64,000 nt of DNA from Erpobdella octoculata (Eukaryota > Annelida > Clitellata > Hirudinida > Erpobdellidae), in contig OZ022242.1 in NCBI GenBank assembly GCA_963978895.1, positions 6,716,091 to 6,780,090 of the forward strand, read 5' to 3'. The position numbers and the translations under genes were made by a program. Below, one piece after another: positions 9,216 through 22,553 of the stretch (positions within the stretch are counted from its first letter, which is position 1; the number at the start of each line of letters is the position of its first letter). The notes below the pieces were generated by a model, which saw nothing but the letters and a program-made list of their open reading frames with translations, made no database searches and was not told the origin of the DNA.

Positions 9216-12200
9216 ATGGCTAGCGTTCCGTTGCATATAGCCAATCTTCTTGACAAGATGACATCTCTTGACAAAGATTTTCGTTTCATGGCCACTAACG
9301 ATTTGATGGCCGAATTGCAGAAGGACTCTATCAAGCTTGACGATGACAGCGAGAAAAAGGTGGTCAAGATGCTGCTGAAATTGCTTGCTGATAAGAATGG
9401 CGAAGTTCAGAACTTAGCAGTTAAGTGTCTTGGCCCATTGGTGAACAAAGTCAAAGACACCCAGGTCGAGACAATTGTCGACACTCTCTGTAGCAACATG
9501 CTGGCAGAAAAGGAACAGCTGAGGGATATATCTAGCATCGGGCTTAAAACAGTCATCAACGAACTCGGTCGTCCGTCGGGCCCGTTGGCTGCTAATGTTT
9601 GTAGAAAGATCACTTCTCAGTTGACTAGTTCTATGGCCAAACAAGAAGATGTCTCCATTCAACTGGAAATCTTGGATATTTTGAGTGACCTGCTAAATCG
9701 TTTTGGTTTTCTTCTCGTCTCTTTCCATCCATCCATCTTGCAAAATCTCTTGCCTCAATTGGCCAGTCCGAGATTGGCAGTCAGGAAGCGCACCATAGTT
9801 GCTGTATCCTATTTAGCCAACAGCTGTAACAATGCCCTATTTGCAGAGCTTATGAACTTTCTCATTGCACAGCTGGAAAAAAATGCTTCGCTGTCTACGA
9901 CGAGAACATACATTCAATGTCTCGGTGCTATTACGAGACAGGTAGAGTAGCTTTCAAATTTTTTTGGTAGAGGTAGAGGTGAGGTTTTTAAACCTTAAAA
10001 GTAGAGCAGGGATAATTTAGAAGTTTTGCTTAGGTGGTTATGTAGCTTGGAGGATAAAAGTTTTTTAGTTATGAATCGTACGTATTTGTATAAATGATCA
10101 ACAATCTGTTGAAATTAATTGATTACTTTGCACCTTTTTTCACATCTGCTTATGTTCAAATGTTTTAATATTAATATTAATTTAGGTTTAACTATAAAAT
10201 AGGTTGTTCCTAAAAAAATCTTTTTCTAATGATTTATCAGGCTGGGCATAGGGTTGGTGAACACCTCGACAGGGCCTTACCTCTGGTCACTCATTATTGT
10301 AACATTGGACGGGCTAACCAGCCTTCTTCAAATGAGGGAGAAGATGATGATGAACTGAGAGAGTGTTGCATCCAGTCTCTCGAATCATTCGCCAGGCGTT
10401 GTCCGAAGGATGTTGGACCCCACTTGGAGAAGGTCATTTCCATCTGTCTTGCTTTTCTCGTCTATGATCCGAACTACAGCTACGGGGATGATGGTGATCC
10501 CATGGATGTCCAGAGTGGGGATGATCGCTTCGGTGACGAAGATGACGACGACGATGATGGGGAAAGGGACGACAGCGATTACAGTGATGATGATGATGTC
10601 AGTTGGAAGGTGAGACGTGCTTCTGCCAAGTGTCTGGCAGCCATATTTTCCATTCGGCACGACATGCTCTGCGAGTTCTATGAAATCGTTTCACCTGCAT
10701 TGGTTTCTAGGTGGGTGGATTGATTGATTTGTTGATCTGCTTGTTTAAAAATAAATGAATTTATTCTTTATTTAACTAGAGATATCTTGTCAAAAATGAC
10801 AGATTTTTTTTGTTAATTTCATTATTTGTTTTATTTTACGATTGCAGCGCCACCTTTTTTATCTTTAGGGCTGACAGTGTGCAGTTGCGAAATAACTTTT
10901 AATATTAAATAAATTATTATTAAAAAATATTCACCTTACTTAAATTATATAAAAAAAATTATTTATATAATTATTTATTAATGTTATATATAAATTAATT
11001 TACCATAGATAGCAGATCGTCACACAAAAACGTCTTACACAGACATGGGCTATTATATATATTATTAGCCTAATGTATTAAAATTTACTATGGACTATTA
11101 TTGTTAATTACTTTGATCTATTTTGATATTCTGTAGTAATTTATAAAACATTTTGACTTGATACTTTTAATAACATTGACAGATTCAAAGAGAGAGAAGA
11201 AAATGTTAAGTCAGATATATTTGCCGCTTATGTTGCCCTGTTGCGACAGACGAGATCAACGACTTCCGTTACCAACGACGACGACATGGATGTTTCTGAG
11301 GGTCCTCTTTCTCTATTGGCTGCTCAGGTTCCAAGCATTATTGGGTAAGCTTTATAGGGTTACTTTTCTTTTTCTTGCAGTGGAGAACTTTTGTTATGTT
11401 TGGTTATGCGAAACAGTTTTTCTGTGTGTTTGTTATTGAAGTGATATCTAGTACTGATTACAAGCTGTAGGCTTTTAGGTCATTGTGAGATTTACATGAG
11501 TAAAGAATATGGTTTGGAAGAATCAAATTCAATATCTAACGTTAGCCAAACTGGGCCTCAATGCTAGCAATTTTTTAATGATTAAGTAAGAGTTAGCGAT
11601 TTCTATCGTCCAATAAAAAGTATGAATTATTCAGTCGAAAATAATAATAAAAATAAAATAATTGAATAATTGAATCAAAAGTCAACTTTTCCATATCAAC
11701 AAATACTTCTTAATCAGTAACTTATTATCTTTGGCTTGCTTTCAAATAGAAATAAGGTTGAAACAAGTTCTATTAGAATGAATGGCTTAATACTGGAATG
11801 TTTAGTAATTGTTATAAATACATTTCTTGGTCAGCAGTTTTGATGTGTCTTTGATTATTACTTGATTGAATCAAAAGTTTCAGAATGTATCTTTGTTTGT
11901 TTGTTTGTCTGCGTGCAAGTCAGCTTTTTGCATTCATGTTGTTTTGTGTTGTTGGATTGCTTGCCTTGTAAACTGTTTGTGGTGTGTGCGTGATTTGTAT
12001 CTGTTTACTTCGAATAAGTTTGGTGTATTTCCTTTCCTGCAGATAATTTATATCTATCTCCCTTTTTACCCCCTCTCTCTTTTTTCCTATTCTCTCCCTC
12101 TACCCCTATACATCTTTCTCTCTTTTTTGCCCATTCATCATCATTATTCTCTATACAGGTCTGTTAGCAAACTACTGAAAGAAAAGAGCATAAAGACAAG

Positions 12201-15200
12201 ACAGGGTTGCTTTTCACTTCTCTCCGAACTTGTCCAAACCCTGCCGGGGGCACTGAGAGACCACATACATCTTGTCACCCCCGGCCTACAGACCTCCCTC
12301 GTGGACAAGAATTCAACTGCCACCATGAAGATAGAGGCCTTGACCTTTCTCAACCTTCTCTTAACCTCTCACCCTTGCCACGTTTTCAGACCTCACCTTC
12401 GCCATCTCGTGCCCCCGGTCATACAGTGCATGGGGGACTCTTTTTATAAGGTGGCCTCCGAGGCCCTTCTAGTGGCACAGCACTTGGTTAAGGTCAGTGC
12501 TTTTTAATTTATCTATTTTCTTAAAGTGCATTAGGTTTGTCATTCTGAAACATGTTTTGATCATGTTTTTTTTTTTACTTAAAAAATTTAAGCGCTAGAA
12601 CAATTTGCACATTGTCAGTTGTAATTTTTCCAAACGTCTATTTAAATCATCCAGGTGATACGTCCGCTAGATGTTGATCCTCCGGTTCAGCTCGGCGAAT
12701 CCGAGATGAGTTACCTGAACAACATCTTTGCCGCCAGCGTCGCGAGGTTGACGGCCACGGATGTCGATCAAGAAGTTAAAGAGAGAGCCATCGCTTGCTC
12801 TGCCCAGCTGATCTGCCAGTCAGTTGATCTCCTCGGGCACGACAAGGTTTCAGAATGTCTTCCGGTCATCATAGTCGATCGTCTCCGCAACGAGACGACG
12901 CGACTGGCAGCCGCTCGTGCTTTCGTGGCGGTTGCTTCTTCGTTTCTGCGAGTCGACCTGTCTCCGGAGCTGCTCGCCGATTGCGTGCCGTTGTTAGGAT
13001 CGTTTTTGCGCAAAAACCAGAGAGGATTAAAGCTCTGTTCGCTTCAGTGTCTCGAAGCGCTCGTCAGAAACGGTTATGCCACTTCCACGAATGCCCTGGC
13101 TTTCGACGCCACGACCGGCGACGCTGCCACGCTCGTCTCCGATGCCGACCTGCACGTCGCACAGATGGCGCTTCAGTTTCTTGCGGCACTGTGCCGTGCG
13201 AGGCGTGCGAGGGCCGTGACAGAAGAAAGTCTCGTGCTCGTTCAAGTCATTGAATTTGTAAAGTCACCTTTGCTTCAGGTGGGTTGAGTTTGCATGTGGA
13301 ATTTGTAGGGGTGGGAATTATTGTTTAAATTACACTGGGATGCATCTGGATACAGTTTTGAATTACATTTTTTCAATATCCTGTTATTATTAAATTTTTA
13401 TTGTAATGTTGCTAGTAGATTAGGCTATATTTAAAACAAGGGAAAAGCAAATTTGAGTTCAGAATATGCTTTAAAAACATTCAACTTTTGGGGAAATACC
13501 CACCTCAACCAAAATAACTGTATGTCTCTTGTCACTATGGCATTGTTTTGGTAGATTTTTGGCTCTGGCCATGGTAACAGTGCTGATGATTTTAGCAGCA
13601 GCAATGGTTTCTGTGTTTTAATTAATTAACAGGACTCATATAATTAATTAACAGGGCTCATATAATTAATTAACAGGGTTCATATAATTAATTAACAGGG
13701 ATCTTATAATTCATTAACATGGCTTATATAATTCATTGACAGGGATCTTATAACTCATTAACTGGGCTCATATAATTCATTAACAGGGCTCATATAATTC
13801 ATTAACAGGGCTCTGCTCTTCAAGCTGTCATCGAATTCCTCGTGGCACTCCTCTGCGCCCACGAGGATGACCCTTCTCCGTCAGGAGGCGGAGCTTCGAT
13901 TGACGTCCTTTTCAAGAGTTTGACGCAACCCGTTTACGACGTCGTAGAACACCCGGCGACGTTCATTTCGACACCTTCCGGTGCATCGACGCCTGCAGGT
14001 GCTACACTGCACAAGCAGGCTTACCACTCGATAGCCAGATGCGTGGCAGCTCTTCTGGTAGTCAGATCAACTCGTCATGGCTGCGACGCCGTCGTAGAAG
14101 TAGTCGACGGCTTTCTGACGGCCGTCGGCACGCCGGGTGTGACGCGATCCGCTCAGTTGCTGGCCATTCTCGGTCTTGGCGAGATAGGCCGCTGCTTGGA
14201 TCTCGGGTCGCGAGTGTCACGTCTCCAGACGGTCTTGCTGGAATGTTTCAGTTCGTCGTGTGACGATGTCAAGCAAGCTGCTGCCGTTGCCATCGGTGCC
14301 GTTGCCGTGGGTAACCTCGATGCCATGCTGAAGTTCATCCTGGCGGAAATCCGCTCCCAGCCGACGAAACGCCAGTACCTGCTGCTGCACTCCTTGAAGG
14401 AGGTCATAAGCAGTCAACAACAGCAGCAACAACTTTCACTGCAGCAGCAGAAGGTATCAGCTGCAGTTTATGGTGACCAGCAGCATAGCTTGGCTCCCTT
14501 CGTCAAGCAGATCTGGGATTTGTTGATGAAGAACTGTGAATGCCAGGTTTTTAGTGTTTTATAAAAAAAAGAAAGAATTTGAACTGTTTATATTTTATTT
14601 CATTTATATTAGTAAAAAAAATTTATATTGATAGAAATAAGTTCATTAAATTTATAAATTATTTATATTATTAATAATTCATTTATATTTTTATAAACTT
14701 TTTGTAATATGGATAATTTATTTATAAATTAGTAATAAATTAGTTTATTTTTGTTATAACTTTAGGAAGAAGGCACAAGGAATGTGGTTGCTGAATGTCT
14801 TGGTCGTCTGGCTCTTCTGAATGCACAGGAGCTCATTCCTCAGCTACGAGCCTGTTTAGCTCTTCCCTCTCCACATGCCAGAGGCACTGCCATTGCCGCA
14901 GTTAAATTCGTAGTTTCTGACCAACCTCAGCCCTACGATGGACTGCTGAAACAAAGCATCGGAGACTTTTTGGGGGCTCTTAAAGACCCGGATGCGGGTG
15001 TCAGGAGGGTGGCTCTGGTGACTTTCAACTCTGTGGCCCACAACAAACCTTCACTGGTTACTATTTATGTTTTTTTTTTTAGAACAAATCTAGCTGTAGC
15101 AGTTTTTGTGGTAAGAATGTTATCTTTGTTTTTTGTTAGAATTTGTTGATCTATGAGTTTTCATCTTTGATCCAGATGCGGGACCTCCTCCACGATGTTC

Positions 15201-16362
15201 TGCCGCACCTGTACAGTGAGACGAAAATAAGAAACGAATTGATCAGAGAAGTCGAGATGGGCCCGTTCAAACACACCGTAGACGACGGCCTTGACATTCG
15301 TAAGGTCGGGAAACTCGTTTATCATTGGACATCTTGCTTTTCATCTTTTTCAGTTTTTATTTTGATTTTTTCTCACGACGTTGTTTCGTTTGTCCAATCA
15401 CAGGCAGCTTTTGAATGCATGTACACTCTCCTCGATTCCTGTCTGGACAGGATTGACATCTTTGAATTTTTGACGCATGTCGAGGATGGACTCGCCGACC
15501 ACTACGACATCAAGATGCTAACTTATCTTATGCTCATCAGGTTGGTTGGTTGGTCAATCGATTGAACTCGTGATCTGATATCGTATACTTTTCCTATCTT
15601 GCTCATTATGGTGTTGTTTTTTGTTTTTTATCTTCAGACTTTCCCACCTCTGCCCGGGCGCCATTCTTCAGCGCCTCGACCACATTGTGGAAGCTCTCAA
15701 GGCTACCTGTATGAGTAAGGTAAGCTATAAAATAACATCACCTGTTCTCTCAGTAGTTATGATCCATTGACATATTTTTTCACCTCTTTTTATAGTCCTG
15801 TTAATATCATTTTTTTTCTGATTTCACCAATCATTGGAATGATCAGGTGAGAGCCACCTCTGTGAAACAAGAGTTTGAAAAACAAGACGAGCTTAAGAGA
15901 TCTGCCATGAGAGCTGTGGCGGCCATATTGCTTATCCCTGATGCAGGTTCGTTGGGTGCAAATATAGTTTTAAACTCTTACATTTATCATTGTATTTAAT
16001 TCTTTGTTTATATATATATAAATACAGTGATAAATGCAAAACAGACATTTAAGAAAATAGATAATCAAATATTACCCAATTTTAGTTTTTAGTAAGTTTT
16101 TTAACATAAGTAAAGAAGAGACATTTGTCTTTCTAAGTTTTCTCAAGATTATTATTCTTTTGTAATTATTACAATGAATAGTAATAATAACATTTAAACA
16201 ACGACAGACAAAAACCCGCTCCTCTCTGACTTCCTCTCTCAGATCAGACAGAACCAGGAACTGTCAGCCATTCTGGACAGTGTCAAAGAGACCTCTACGA
16301 CATCATCTGCAGTCACTGGCACTCTGGGCTCTGTTGATCCCTGTCTCATGGACATGAGCTAA
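9216..16362 (+). CDS. CAND1: Cullin-associated NEDD8-dissociated protein 1 (12 exons)
   Basis: CAND1 is a HEAT-repeat protein that binds un-neddylated cullin-RBX1 and drives exchange of substrate receptors. Exons are 9216-9941, 10241-10710, 11183-11344, 12159-12492, 12655-13278, 13809-14546, 14766-15056, 15176-15304, 15404-15540, 15638-15719, 15847-15946 and 16208-16362. All are in phase and encode 1,315 residues against about 1,230 in vertebrates. The ATG follows an in-frame TAA at 9207. Signature segments include [99 protein letters not shown] and [22 protein letters not shown] repeats span the whole protein. The usual acidic loop is present (exon 2). Exon 6 has a Gln-rich insertion (about 14413-14455). 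Exons 5-6 are clearly more GC-rich than their introns. The 22-bp array in intron 5 touches the exon 6 acceptor. Confidence 0.97.
13617..13808 (+). repeat. 22-bp tandem array ending at the CAND1 exon 6 acceptor
   Basis: Nine units of about 22 bp (AATTCATTAACAGGGCTCAT plus AT and variants) run directly into exon 6. The last unit supplies the acceptor AACAG and the first exon bases GGCTC. The equivalent AG positions are 13632 plus multiples of 22 up to 13808. Seven of the nine retain CAG|G; those at 13720 (AACAT) and 13764 (AACTG) have lost it. Confidence 0.9.
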
Positions 16363-18443
16363 TTAGAAAGTTTGGAAATAAGAACGATGACTGTCGGGCT
16401 GAGATGAAGTAGAAGTGGCGATATTTAAGAATGAGGCTCTGTGTTTCTAGGGTGGTTATGATTAGTGAAATATGGCAGTTGCGAGTACAGTTATGAGTGC
16501 TGTGATGATGATGACGATTTTGTTGTTGTTTACTGGGTGGTACAAAGTGTTGTGAAGTAACAAAAGGGTTTTGTAGTTTGGAGACTTGAATAAAGCACAA
16601 GAAAAGTGCTGAATAAATTAATGATCACTGTGGTTATGATGATGATGATTGTAGCGTTTGATGAGATTTAATCTTCTACTTGCATGTTCTCTTCTGTCAT
16701 CACTAGTGAAATATTTGTTTTGTTTCATACCATACAAAAGAAGAAAGATACACAGTCTTTTAATGACATTGTTTATTTGCTCTTTTTGTTAATTAATAAT
16801 TATATCTTTCAAACTATTACATTATAACCCTTGGTGTATATAAATAAAAATTAGTGGGTTGTGTTGAAGGTGATGAAGTGGAGAACATTGTGAATGGTTA
16901 GGATCTGATATGCTGCTTTCATTAGTGAAATAATTTCTGTCTTTTTGTTATGCAATAAATATTATAATTATTATTATATTTAGTCTTGAAAAAATTTAAA
17001 TGTGGTCAGTTCTGACATGTTGTTGCGTTTATATATACGTATATAAACATCTAGTATTAATGTTTTCACAGTCTCAGTTGTGAATTTAAATTTGGTTAAA
17101 AATATTTTCAAACTCTACTCATGCATTCGATGGTTTTATTTATTCGCATATCGGGTCGTACTTTTCTCAGAATGTTATTTTCATCTGCTCGTGTGTTTAG
17201 ATAACCACGTGGCCAAACACGAGCAGATGAGTGACCGCGTGGTCACACACACACACACACATATATGTCGCTTATAAGAATGACTGCATTGGTTTTTTAT
17301 ACTGTTCAACTTTCTAATTACAAGGGAGTTCATTTGTTTGCTGTCATCATCTTCAAACAGCTTTATTTTTAAAATTCAACTACCGACCACTTAAATTTTT
17401 TTCAATAAGAAAATTTAACGTGTTTTATAAATTGTCTTGTGACCGATGCTTGTGCTCCTGTGTCCATCGTTATTGATTATTATTAGCTGTTCAGTTTTGT
17501 TTTGTCCGTTCAGATAAATAAAAACCCGACGTTCACAATGAGAGTAATTTTAATTTAGGCACTGTGAAGATTGAAGTTATCTATCTTTTATTAAGTTTTC
17601 ATTTCATTAAGTTTTTTTTCTGTTGAATAAATTAATAAAGAGTTGAAAAGTATATATTCAGTCTTTGTGTAACTTATTTTCGTTTTTTTAACAGAAAAGA
17701 ATTGTGAACTCGTTGAATGTTCCATTTGCTACGACTATATATCAATGCTCTTGCATCTCACTCGTGACGGCTATCAACTAGACGCTAGAGTATCAGAGTA
17801 AATCGACCGACAAAAAAATGAGTTTCTTCAATAAAATATACGTAAATAGAGTGAATGCATGTGACTTCCTTCAATACAAACAGAAAGAAAGAAAAGATTA
17901 TGCACTACAGATGACTCGATTGACACCAAATAAGCTTAAAAATATACCATTTTTTATGATTATACTGTGCAAAAATAAGAACTTCGACAAAAAAATAGTA
18001 AGTTGATGAAAGTTTCACTAATCGTTCAGTAAATTAAACAGCGATGTCTTGATACTTACAGTTTTCAGCATGATTGTAATTCGATTAGTGCCAGTATTCT
18101 ATTATGCTTCATATGAACTGATACTGAGCAATATCATATTATTTGTAGGTAATACATAACCTTAATTTAATAAACGAAAACATAGGAAACAATTATTTCT
18201 CGATAATCTAACAAAAAGAAAGAAAAAAATAGGGTATATTATTCGCAATTTGTTTTCATCTAACAATATGTAGTCAATATTTAATCTTACAACCAAATAA
18301 ATAAATACATAACTAAAATAAAATAGATATTTCTTTTCATAAGGCACTTCTCTGCCGAAAAGTAGTCATAACACCATCACACACCTCTCTTGATGATACC
18401 ACAACCGGTAAGGATCAGGTTGAAGCTCAACATGCAGACTTCC
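16363..18443. other. 3' UTRs and convergent intergenic region, CAND1 / PCCB
   Basis: Two AATAAA signals at 16589-16594 and 16612-16617 suit the CAND1 3' end. Further AATAAA motifs lie downstream (near 16845, 16955 and 17515). On the minus strand a possible ATTAAA at 18171-18166 could serve PCCB. A short CA run lies near 17246. I see no exon-like coding; the open frames at 17080 and 17818 are AT-driven. Confidence 0.5.
16589..16617 (+). promoter_or_regulatory. Two candidate polyadenylation signals of CAND1
   Basis: AATAAA occurs at 16589-16594 and again at 16612-16617, about 230-250 nt after the CAND1 stop. No transcript evidence is available here. Confidence 0.5.
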
Positions 18444-21400
18444 TTACAGTGGCATGTTTCCATGTTTCTTCCATGGGTTGGACTGCTTCTTGCTGGCCAG
18501 CAGTTCCAAGTCCAAACAGAGTCGTCGGCGCGTCTCTCGCGGCTCTAGAACGTCATCGACGTAACCGCGGACGGTCGCCGGGAACGGGTTTGCAAACAGA
18601 TCGACATACTCGTGTTCCCGGTCCAACTGGTTCTTACCGTCGTCACCCCGGAAAATGATCTTGACTGCGGCTTTGGCACCCAGAACCGCAACTTCGGCAG
18701 TTGGCCAGGCGTAGTTGAGGTCACCGCGCATGTGTTTTGAGTTCATGACGCAGTAGGCTCCTCCGTACGCTTTCCTGGTGATGACCGTGATCTTAGGAAC
18801 CGTGGCTTCGGCGTAGGCGAAAATGAGTTTGGCACCGTGTCTGATGATGCCGTTGTATTCTTGTTGAGTACCTGTCAGGGAGAACAGCTGAGATTGAATA
18901 AACAAATAAATAGCAAAAAAAAGAAGTTTGAAGGAGCTGAGCATTATGAACATCTAAGTTCTTAGTGAAGAAGCTTCGTAAAAATAAAGCAGATGACGAT
19001 GAAAGATTTTTGGTATTGAAAAAAAGAATTTCGATCAAAAAACATGAAAAAGAAAACAAACCGGGCAAGAATCCGGGAACGTCTTCAAAAGTGATGATGG
19101 GAATATTGAAGGCGTCACAAAATCTAACAAAACGAGCTCCCTTAACCGATGCATCGATGTCAAGGCATCCTGAAAATAAAAAAACAAAAGATCAGATCAC
19201 CGAGCCTCTTCAATATCTGCTTGATTTTATAACATTCATTATAATTATTGAACATTCAATCAATGGTTAATCCTCCTATGCAAAAGTGAGATATAAATTA
19301 CAACCGGGTCTATAACTCCTCATCTGAGACATGAATCTCATTATTACAACCCGCTTGAAAGCAAATCCAATAAAACTTACCTACCCAAAATACCTCACTT
19401 GACGCAAGATAATATATTTTAGATTCAATAGCAAACCTGCAGCAACTTTTGGCTGATTCGCAACTATGCCAACAGTCCTTCCGTTCATCCTGGCGAATCC
19501 GACGATGATGTTCTGAGCGTATTTTGAGGCTATCTCGAAGAAGTCTCCCTCGTCCACTACCTGGAGAGATGATGATGATGATCATGATGTTGGTAATGAT
19601 GATGATGATGTTGTTGGTGGTGGTGATGATGATGTTGTTGGTGGTGATGATGGTGGTGATGATGTTGTTGGTGGTGATGATGTTGGTGATGATGGTGACG
19701 ATGATGAGTACGATGGTGAAGATGATGAGTATGATGGTGATGATGCTTACAGTTTCAGTAATTGGATAATGATAACAACAGTAGATATTGTGCACTGTCA
19801 TACTGACAATATGAAATAATGTCATGATTAAGTTCTATATAATGGTTGCAATAACGACACTAACCCCTTTAATGACATCGTACATGTCATACGCCGTCAT
19901 GCTCTCCAACGGGACGACAGTATCCAAGACAGGAGCATCTCTGTCCCTTTAATCACTCGGTCATATTATATTAAAATCAAGTTTTTCTAGCAATCAATGA
20001 AATTTCATAACTTACAAACAACCGACAAGAAACCTACCAAGGATCATCGGATTTCTTGATCGGGGGCTGCTCCCTATTGCTCAGGGGCAGATAACTGAAA
20101 AGTTCTCTCATTCTCAACAGGGCATCGATATCATTGTCGTATGCCCCGTGTGCTACACCTGGTGTCAACCAATAAAAATTATAAAAAAACACTCATCATT
20201 GACTTAACTGAAACGAACTAATGAAATAGCAACCAGACTATCATGAAACAAACCAGAAACTGATGTGTGGGTCTTAGATCCACCCAACTCCTCCTGTGTA
20301 ACGTCCTCATTAGTGACAGCCTGATTTAAATAATCATCAAATAAAATAAAATCCAATAGAGTGGAAGAAACTACAAACATCAACAAGAAAAACATACCTT
20401 GACAACATCGGGTCCAGTGATGAACAAATAGGAGCTATCCTGTCGGTTAATTCAAATAAGCTTATATTATAATCTATTGTTTATTCTTTGTTTAAACACT
20501 TGTTCAATTATCACATGATAAATTGAATGAATAAATAAATAAAGAATCATATTCATTATTATTATTATTAATATAATTAAATAAAAATAATAATGAAATA
20601 TTTGTACCTTGACCATGAAGGTGAAATCAGTAAGAGCAGGAGAATAGACGGCACCTCCTGGAGGTTATTGAAAAATTAGTTACACATTTATATGATTCCA
20701 ACAGCTATAATATGAGAACAATATAAATAAATGACAACGAAATTGAACTATCGGAACCTGCACATGGTCCCATGATGAGAGATATCTGCGGTATGACACC
20801 GGATGCCATGACGTTCATCTGGAAGATCTCAGCATATCCGGCCAGTGAAGCCACACCTTCCTGGATCCTTGCTCCACCGGAATCATTAAGGCCAATCAGG
20901 GGTGCTCCAACCAGCATGGCTTGTTCCATAACCTGAAAAATCAGTCAAAAGGTTGAAAAGATTATAGAAATTGCAGTCAATTAGAAAAAATTTTAAATGT
21001 TTAATGTCAACCTTGCATATTTTCTTGGCATGTGCATACGACAAACTTCCTCCGAATACTGTGAAATCCTTTAATTGAAATCAACAACAACAAAAAAACT
21101 GAAACTTCATGGTAAAAAAATAAATTCAAAGAATTAAAATAAAAAATTACTTAATTAATTTTTTTTCTCCAAAAAACATGTTTCGATATTAGAAATATGA
21201 GAGTAGGGTTGTTTCTAACAAAGTAATAAGCAAACCTGACTGAATACAAAGCAAGGACGTCCAAATATCTTAACTCTTCCAGTGACCACGCTGTCACAAG
21301 GATACTGAGAAATTTTTGTAACACTATTACTTGTAATACACAGTTTTAAAAAAATATTTTAAAATTCTAAAAACGAACGACCATTAAAAATAATAATTAA

Positions 21401-22553
21401 TTAATAGTTAAATAGCTACACTACCATAAATGGGAATTTTGACAAATTATTTTAAAACACAGAAAAAGATTGTCGATAGAATGTCCATGAAAACTACTAC
21501 TTGCATTCAATTTCTCATTCTAAGTCTTTGTTGCTACTTAAAACTTTGTTATAAATGCAAAATAATAAAAAGTCACTTATTTTTATTGATCTCCTTAAAT
21601 TTTGTTAGGTTTAATACATATACTAAACAAGCACTAAGAATGAATACCACTCGTTTCAACTACACTGCATTTAATCTCTCGCTAATTAACATAATCAGAC
21701 CGAAGCTGCTAAACTGATTATATCTTTTATTCACCAACCAGCAATGCTTTATTATTTCAGTACATCAACTAAAATATCTGCATACCTAGACCACGTTTAA
21801 GTTGTAAACCGTATGTTGTAAATATTTAACCGATTCACAAAAATTGCACATATTTAAATAATTTACTTACACTGTACACATTCAAGCAATTTATATACAT
21901 AGTACAAATTCAACAAACTTACATACATTCATACAGATTCAACAAATTTCCATATATTGTACAGCTTCAACAAATTTACTTAAATCGTAAACATCCAACC
22001 AATTTAAACAATTTACTTATACCGTATACATTCAAACAATTTGTATATGTAGTACAGATTCAACAAATTTACATAAATGATACAGATCCAACCAACTCAA
22101 TAACTTACTTTCTGCTTTTCCATGCCAAAGTCGATGCAGCTGTGTTCAACCAGCTGGTCGTACTCAACAAACGAATTCCTGTCGCTGAGAACGTCGATCC
22201 TTTCCCTGGCCGTCAACTTGCCCTGGAATAAATCGGGTGAGAAAATCGTGAAATAGATAGAAAAAAAAACACATTTTCAGCTAAAAAAAACTAATATCAG
22301 ATTAATCAATTCAAATAAGAAAACAGATTGAGTTGATTTGCTGAAATTTAAATCAAACCCTTTTGTGTTGTGATGCGATCCTTTTCTCCCCTCCACCTTG
22401 AACAGCCTTGGCCTTCCTTTCTTTGATCTTGTGTCTGACCTCTAGAGTGTGAGTGGCTGACTCCTGATTAGAAGTCCAGCGAACAGGGCCAAGACAGACT
22501 GGTCTGGCCATGTCTGACAGCTTGAAGAACTGCCTAGCTGTAACTCGCAGCAT
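18444..22553 (-). CDS. PCCB: Propionyl-CoA carboxylase beta subunit, mitochondrial (13 exons)
   Basis: PCCB is the carboxyltransferase subunit of the mitochondrial enzyme making methylmalonyl-CoA from propionyl-CoA. Minus-strand exons are 22553-22359, 22222-22109, 21304-21236, 21068-21012, 20932-20758, 20657-20608, 20439-20398, 20320-20254, 20158-20038, 19946-19865, 19560-19437, 19169-19062 and 18871-18444, in phase, 543 residues (human 539). The Arg-rich start [18 protein letters not shown] is a plausible mitochondrial presequence. Hallmarks are [110 protein letters not shown] and the C-terminal WKKHGNMPL. Odd point: AYGGAYCVM has Cys442 where PCCB usually has Asp. An acceptor (TTATCAG) seven bases before the ATG suggests a 5' UTR intron. 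Confidence 0.96.
19562..19745 (+). repeat. GATGATG/GGTGATG-rich microsatellite in PCCB intron 10
   Basis: Imperfect GAT/GGTGAT/TTGTTGGTGG runs lie directly beside the acceptor of exon 11 (exon edge at 19560). The long open frames on both strands here come from the triplet repeat. Confidence 0.85.
21820..22105 (+). repeat. Degenerate tandem repeat in PCCB intron 2
   Basis: An imperfect unit containing ATTCAACAAATTTACATA and a TACA-type tail recurs about seven times, with a period of roughly 35-40 bp and many substitutions. Confidence 0.6.

Noticed and set aside
12768..13253. Overlapping and antisense frames inside CAND1 exon 5
   Set aside because: They are shadows of the GC-rich exon in other frames; the HEAT-repeat frame alone matches a known protein and fits the splice phases.
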